Below are positions 60,710 through 64,000 of a stretch of 64,000 nt of DNA, piece after piece; the stretch's first letter is position 1, and every line of letters starts with the position of its first letter. The DNA lies in the NCBI RefSeq assembly GCF_003634095.1, contig NZ_RBIR01000002.1, positions 434,001-498,000 on the forward strand, written 5' to 3'. The stretch is from Arthrobacter oryzae (GTDB lineage: Bacteria; Actinomycetota; Actinomycetes; Actinomycetales; Micrococcaceae). Position numbers and translations under genes: made by a program. Under the pieces are notes generated by a model. That model ran no database searches. It was not told the origin of the DNA and saw nothing but the letters and a program-made list of their open reading frames with translations.

Positions 60710-62311
60710 TCAGGAGCGGGTAAGCGCGTCCTCGTCCTCGGCCGATGCCGGGGCAACGGACGACGCGACAGCCGCGCCCGGCTCGACGCCGTCGACCGCG
60801 TTCTCCTTACCGGAGCCGTTCACGGATGCACGGGCCGCCGCGAACTTTTCGTTCAGCCGGGAATGGCGCTGGCCGTAGGCGAAGTAGATCGCGAGACCGA
60901 TCACGAGCCAGATGGCGAAGAAGATCCAGGTTTCCACGGCGAGGTTGGTCATGAGGTACAGGCAGAGCACTGCCGAGACGACCGGGAGCACCTTGCCGAA
61001 CGGGACGCGGAAGGCCGGCTTCAGATCGGGGCGCTTCTTGCGCAGCACCAGGATCCCCAGGCTCACCATCACGAAGGCGGACAGGGTCCCGATGTTGATC
61101 ATTTCCTCCAGCAGGTCCACGTTGGTCAGGCCGGCGACGAGGGCCACGGCGGCGCCGCAGATGATCTGGAGGCGGACCGGCGTCGCACGGATGGTGCTGG
61201 TCTTGGACAGGGAGCGCGGCAGCAGGCCGTCGCGGCTCATGGCCAGGACGACGCGCGACAGGCCCATGAGGAGCACCATGATGACCGTGGTGAGGCCCAC
61301 GAGGGAGCCGAAGGCGATGATCTTGGCGGCGTCGGTGTTGCCGACGGCCTCGAAAGCCGTGGTGAGCGTCGGGTTCTTGGCCTCGGCCAGCTTCGTGTAG
61401 GACACCATGCCGGTCAGTGCCAGGGACACCAGGATGTACAGTACCGTGACGATCGCCAGGCCGCCGAAGATGCCGCGGGGCAGCGTCTTCTGCGGGTTCT
61501 TGACCTCTTCGGCCGATGTGGCGACGACGTCGAAGCCGATGAAGGCGAAGAAGACCAGTGCTGCGCCGGCGAATATCCCGAGGGTTCCGTACTGGGCCGG
61601 GGCGGCGCCGGTCAGGAAGCCGAAGAACGACTGCTTGAGGACGTCAGCGGTTCCGGTGCCCCCGGTGGGCTGGGAGGCGGGGACGAACGGGGCGTAGTTC
61701 TCGAACTTCACGTAGGTGAAGCCCACCACGATCACGAAGAGGACCACGGCAATCTTGATGAGCGTGAAGATGTTGCCGACGCGGGCGGACAGCTTGGTCC
61801 CGAGGACCAGCAGCACGGTGAAGACGGCGACAATCAGGAAGGCGCCCCAGTAGAGTTCGACGCCGCCCAGGGAGATCGACGGCGGAATGTCCAAACCCAT
61901 GAGCGCGAAGACCTTGCTGAGGTAGATGCCCCAGTACTTCGCGATCACGGCGCCTGCCGTGAAGAGTTCAAGGATCAGGTTCCAGCCAATAATCCACGCC
62001 AGGACCTCCCCCATGGTCGCGTACGTGAAGACGTAGGCGGAGCCTGCAACCGGGATGGCCGTGGCAAATTCCGCGTAGCACATGATGGCGAGCGCGCATG
62101 TGACGGCAGCGATCGCAAAGGAGACGGTCACGGCGGGGCCGGCAAAATTCGCCGCCGCCTTGGCTCCGACCGAGAAGATCCCGGCGCCCACGGCCACCGC
62201 GACCCCCATGATCATGAGGTCCCACGTGCTGAGGGAGCGCTTCAACTTGCGTCCGGGTTCATCGGCGTCGGACATGGACTGCTCGATTGATTTGGTCCGG
62301 AAAAGGTTCAT
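60710..62311 (-). CDS. APC-superfamily amino acid permease
   Basis: 533 residues from ATG 62311, chosen because NLFRTKSIEQSM starts the usual basic N-terminus; the frame is open to 62386. Twelve-plus helices with APC landmarks: GVAVAVGAGIFSVGAKAAANFAGPAVTVSFAIAAV, CYAEFATAIPVAGSAYVFTYATMGEVLAWIIGWNLILE and FFAFIGFDVVATSAEEVKNPQKTLP. This fits the cationic amino acid transporter (CAT/YfnA) branch, with a Glu/Ala/Ser-rich C-tail. It likely imports arginine, lysine or related amino acids with H+. The ribosome-binding site is weak. Confidence 0.92.
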   Translation of the reverse strand: MNLFRTKSIEQSMSDADEPGRKLKRSLSTWDLMIMGVAVAVGAGIFSVGAKAAANFAGPAVTVSFAIAAVTCALAIMCYAEFATAIPVAGSAYVFTYATMGEVLAWIIGWNLILELFTAGAVIAKYWGIYLSKVFALMGLDIPPSISLGGVELYWGAFLIVAVFTVLLVLGTKLSARVGNIFTLIKIAVVLFVIVVGFTYVKFENYAPFVPASQPTGGTGTADVLKQSFFGFLTGAAPAQYGTLGIFAGAALVFFAFIGFDVVATSAEEVKNPQKTLPRGIFGGLAIVTVLYILVSLALTGMVSYTKLAEAKNPTLTTAFEAVGNTDAAKIIAFGSLVGLTTVIMVLLMGLSRVVLAMSRDGLLPRSLSKTSTIRATPVRLQIICGAAVALVAGLTNVDLLEEMINIGTLSAFVMVSLGILVLRKKRPDLKPAFRVPFGKVLPVVSAVLCLYLMTNLAVETWIFFAIWLVIGLAIYFAYGQRHSRLNEKFAAARASVNGSGKENAVDGVEPGAAVASSVAPASAEDEDALTRS

Positions 62312-62474
62312 AGGAAAGTACGCAATCTCGATAACTGGTATGGAAACAGACCTGTCTAGTGTAGTGTCCATCCACTGGACGGCCATTTTTGTCCCACATA
62401 GTGAGACGAAAAAGCGGGCCGGGCAGGTTCCCCTGCACGGCCCGCCTGCGCGTGGCCTACCCGTTACGGACCGC

Positions 62475-62885
62475 CTAGACGGGCCAGTTTTCCATCAGGG
62501 TCGAGCGGATCAGGAACCGCTTGCCTTCCGGCGCCTCCACGGAGAATCCGCTCCCCCGCCCGGGGACGACGTCGACGGTCAGGTGCGTGTGGCTCCAGTA
62601 GTTGAACTGCTCCCGCGACATCCAGAATTCGAGCGTCTGCGGCTGGATTCCGTCCGAGATGTCGAACAGGCCGAGCAACACGTCCGAGTCGCCCGTGATG
62701 AACTCTCCTGCCGGATAGCACATCGGCGAGGACCCGTCACAGCAGCCGCCGGACTGATGGAACATCAGCGGTCCGTGCTGCACCCACAGCTTGCGAAGCA
62801 ATTCCACAGCCTCCGGGGTGAGCGCCACGCGGGAGAAGTCCTCCCCGGGGCGGGTCACGGCGGCGTCGAGCCTGGTGTGTGGCAT
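62475..62885 (-). CDS. DUF779 protein
   Basis: 136 residues. The family cysteines lie in FHQSGGCCDGSSPMCYPAGEF and could bind metal; FDISDGIQPQTLEFWMSREQFNYWSHTHLTVDVVPGRGSGFSVEAPEGKRF follows. DUF779 genes are habitually found next to alcohol or aldehyde dehydrogenases and are presumed accessory, possibly in metal or cofactor handling. Its start shares one base with the stop of the upstream adhP gene (TGATG), so the two are co-translated. Confidence 0.92.
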   Translation of the reverse strand: MPHTRLDAAVTRPGEDFSRVALTPEAVELLRKLWVQHGPLMFHQSGGCCDGSSPMCYPAGEFITGDSDVLLGLFDISDGIQPQTLEFWMSREQFNYWSHTHLTVDVVPGRGSGFSVEAPEGKRFLIRSTLMENWPV

Positions 62886-63907
62886 CAGAACGTCAGCACT
62901 ACTCGGCCGTCGATCTTGGCGTGCTTCATCTCGTCAAGAACGGCGTTGACCTCGGAGAGTTCCCGGGTGGAAACCGTGGGGTGGATCTTGCCCTGGGCGT
63001 AGAAGTCCAGGGCCTCCGCCAGGTCTTGCCGGGTGCCAACAATCGAGCCCCGGACGGTCAGCCCCTTGAGCACAATCTCGAAAATCGGTGCCGGAAAGTC
63101 GCCCGGCGGCAGCCCGTTGAATACGATCGTTCCGCCGCGCCGGGCCATCCCGATGGCCTGTCCGAACGCTGACGGGTGCACCGCCGTGACCAAGACTCCA
63201 TGGCATCCTCCGGTTTCGCGCTGGATGACTTCGGCGGGATCCTCGTTGAGGGCATTGACCGTCAGCTCCGCGCCGTGCTTCCTGGCCAGGGCGAGCTTGT
63301 CGTCGGCAATGTCCACCGCCGCGACCCGCAGCCCCATGGCGACGGCGTACTGGACGGCGATATGGCCGAGTCCGCCGATTCCGGAGATGGTGACCCACTG
63401 GCCCGGTTTGGCCTCTGTCATTTTGAGGCCCTTGTAGACGGTGACGCCGGCACAGAGAACCGGCGCGACCTCCACAGGATCTGAGCCGGCCGGGATGCGG
63501 GCGGCGAAGCGGCTGTCCACGAGCATGTACTCGCCGAAGGAACCGTCCACGCTGTAGCCGGCGTTCTTCTGGGCCTCACAGAGGGTTTCCCAGCCGGTCC
63601 GGCAAAACTGGCAGTCCCCGCACGCGGACCAGAGCCAGGCATTGCCCACCAGGTCTCCGACCGCCAGGTCTGTGACGCCTTCACCGAGGGCCACCACCTC
63701 GCCCACTCCTTCGTGCCCGGGGATGAACGGCGGCGACGGCTTGACCGGCCAGTCACCTTCCGCGGCGTGGAGGTCGGTGTGGCAGACGCCTGTGGTGATG
63801 ACCTTGACCAGCGCCTCACCCCGGCCTGGGGCGGGAATGGGGAGGTCCTGGATCTGGAGATCCTTGCCGAATTCGGTTACAACAGCTGCTTGCATTCTCG
63901 TCGTCAT
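62885..63907 (-). CDS. adhP: Zinc-dependent alcohol dehydrogenase (AdhP)
   Basis: 340 residues from ATG 63907, with AAGGATCG upstream. Catalytic zinc is held by Cys in TGVCHTDLHAAEGDW and His in IPGHEGVGEV, structural zinc by the four cysteines of SACGDCQFCRTGWETLC, and NAD by ISGIGGLGHIAVQYAVAMG. It oxidises primary alcohols to aldehydes. The operon partner DUF779 matches a common actinobacterial and proteobacterial arrangement. The frame continues open to 63985, but that leader is Pro/His-rich and non-family. Confidence 0.95.
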   Translation of the reverse strand: MTTRMQAAVVTEFGKDLQIQDLPIPAPGRGEALVKVITTGVCHTDLHAAEGDWPVKPSPPFIPGHEGVGEVVALGEGVTDLAVGDLVGNAWLWSACGDCQFCRTGWETLCEAQKNAGYSVDGSFGEYMLVDSRFAARIPAGSDPVEVAPVLCAGVTVYKGLKMTEAKPGQWVTISGIGGLGHIAVQYAVAMGLRVAAVDIADDKLALARKHGAELTVNALNEDPAEVIQRETGGCHGVLVTAVHPSAFGQAIGMARRGGTIVFNGLPPGDFPAPIFEIVLKGLTVRGSIVGTRQDLAEALDFYAQGKIHPTVSTRELSEVNAVLDEMKHAKIDGRVVLTF

Positions 63908-64000
63908 TGGCGCGATCCTTGCGTTGTTTTTGGGCGTAGGTAGTAGGGGTCGGTGTGCTCCGTGGGGTGGCGGGAGGTGCTGCATGCCTGGGTGCTGGCC

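Overview
The window is high-GC actinobacterial chromosome. Gene content, protein style and the two-gene dehydratase block in front of murB fit Arthrobacter/Pseudarthrobacter (Micrococcaceae); that assignment is an inference from the sequence. It looks like ordinary core and near-core chromosome: no insertion sequence, integrase, phage gene or CRISPR array was seen. About 67 protein genes, one of them frameshifted, and three tRNAs (Met-CAT, Thr-GGT, Tyr-GTA) are packed on both strands. Many genes are coupled by 1-4 base stop/start overlaps.

Layout. 1-4 kb: end of a membrane protein gene with a GntR regulator, thyA-folA plus a small membrane protein, then asd. 4-9.3 kb: an AlkZ/YcaQ-type (HTH_42) protein, a membrane protein, and on the minus strand an MFS carrier, two hotdog dehydratase genes and murB. 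9.5-13.8 kb: ArsR-SulP transporter operon, DUF3188, DUF2797 and a CitE-like lyase. 14-18 kb: sugar locus with an aldo/keto reductase and GH13 alpha-glucosidase, divergent from a ROK regulator. 18.2-21.3 kb: a secreted metzincin-like protein carrying ten and a half LGFP repeats. 21.4-24.6 kb: Na+/H+ antiporter, NAD(P)-binding protein and a stand-alone YidC. 24.8-29.8 kb: two tRNAs, a DEAD-box RNA helicase with an RGG tail, a MOSC protein and a glutaryl-CoA-dehydrogenase-like enzyme. 29.9-37.8 kb: GT87 mannosyltransferase, MFS-HxlR pair, cbs-metB transsulfuration pair, an ArsB/SLC13-like carrier and a VOC protein. 38-43.4 kb: AlkA-like glycosylase, a DUF559-like protein, acyl-CoA synthetase, quinol monooxygenase, thioredoxin and thioesterase, with three related palindromic elements between them. 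43.5-53.2 kb: S51 peptidase-like, small membrane protein, broken VOC gene plus acetyltransferase, MgtC, ABC exporter, DUF1810, EAL phosphodiesterase coupled to DUF1059, a META lipoprotein, DinB and LysM proteins. 53.3-64 kb: tRNA-Tyr, YajQ, HtpX, MFS exporter, a Fur-type regulator with catalase behind a clear Fur box, DUF2461, TetR, an amino acid permease, and DUF779 with a zinc alcohol dehydrogenase.

Two signals cut across the annotation. First, about two dozen genes carry a TAnnnT hexamer exactly 6-7 bases before ATG/GTG and have no Shine-Dalgarno sequence, the geometry of leaderless transcription; coupled or internal genes instead have AGGAG-type sites. Second, between 39.0 and 42.3 kb three related palindromes with conserved ends (CAACGCGGGGTCACTT and its complement) sit at gene 3' ends. 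Their centres differ but remain self-complementary, which suggests a dispersed structured repeat. No complete new defence or biosynthetic system was found. The best leads are that repeat family, the LGFP metzincin, the YidC paralog, the coupled DUF1059-EAL pair and the self-palindromic HxlR promoter.
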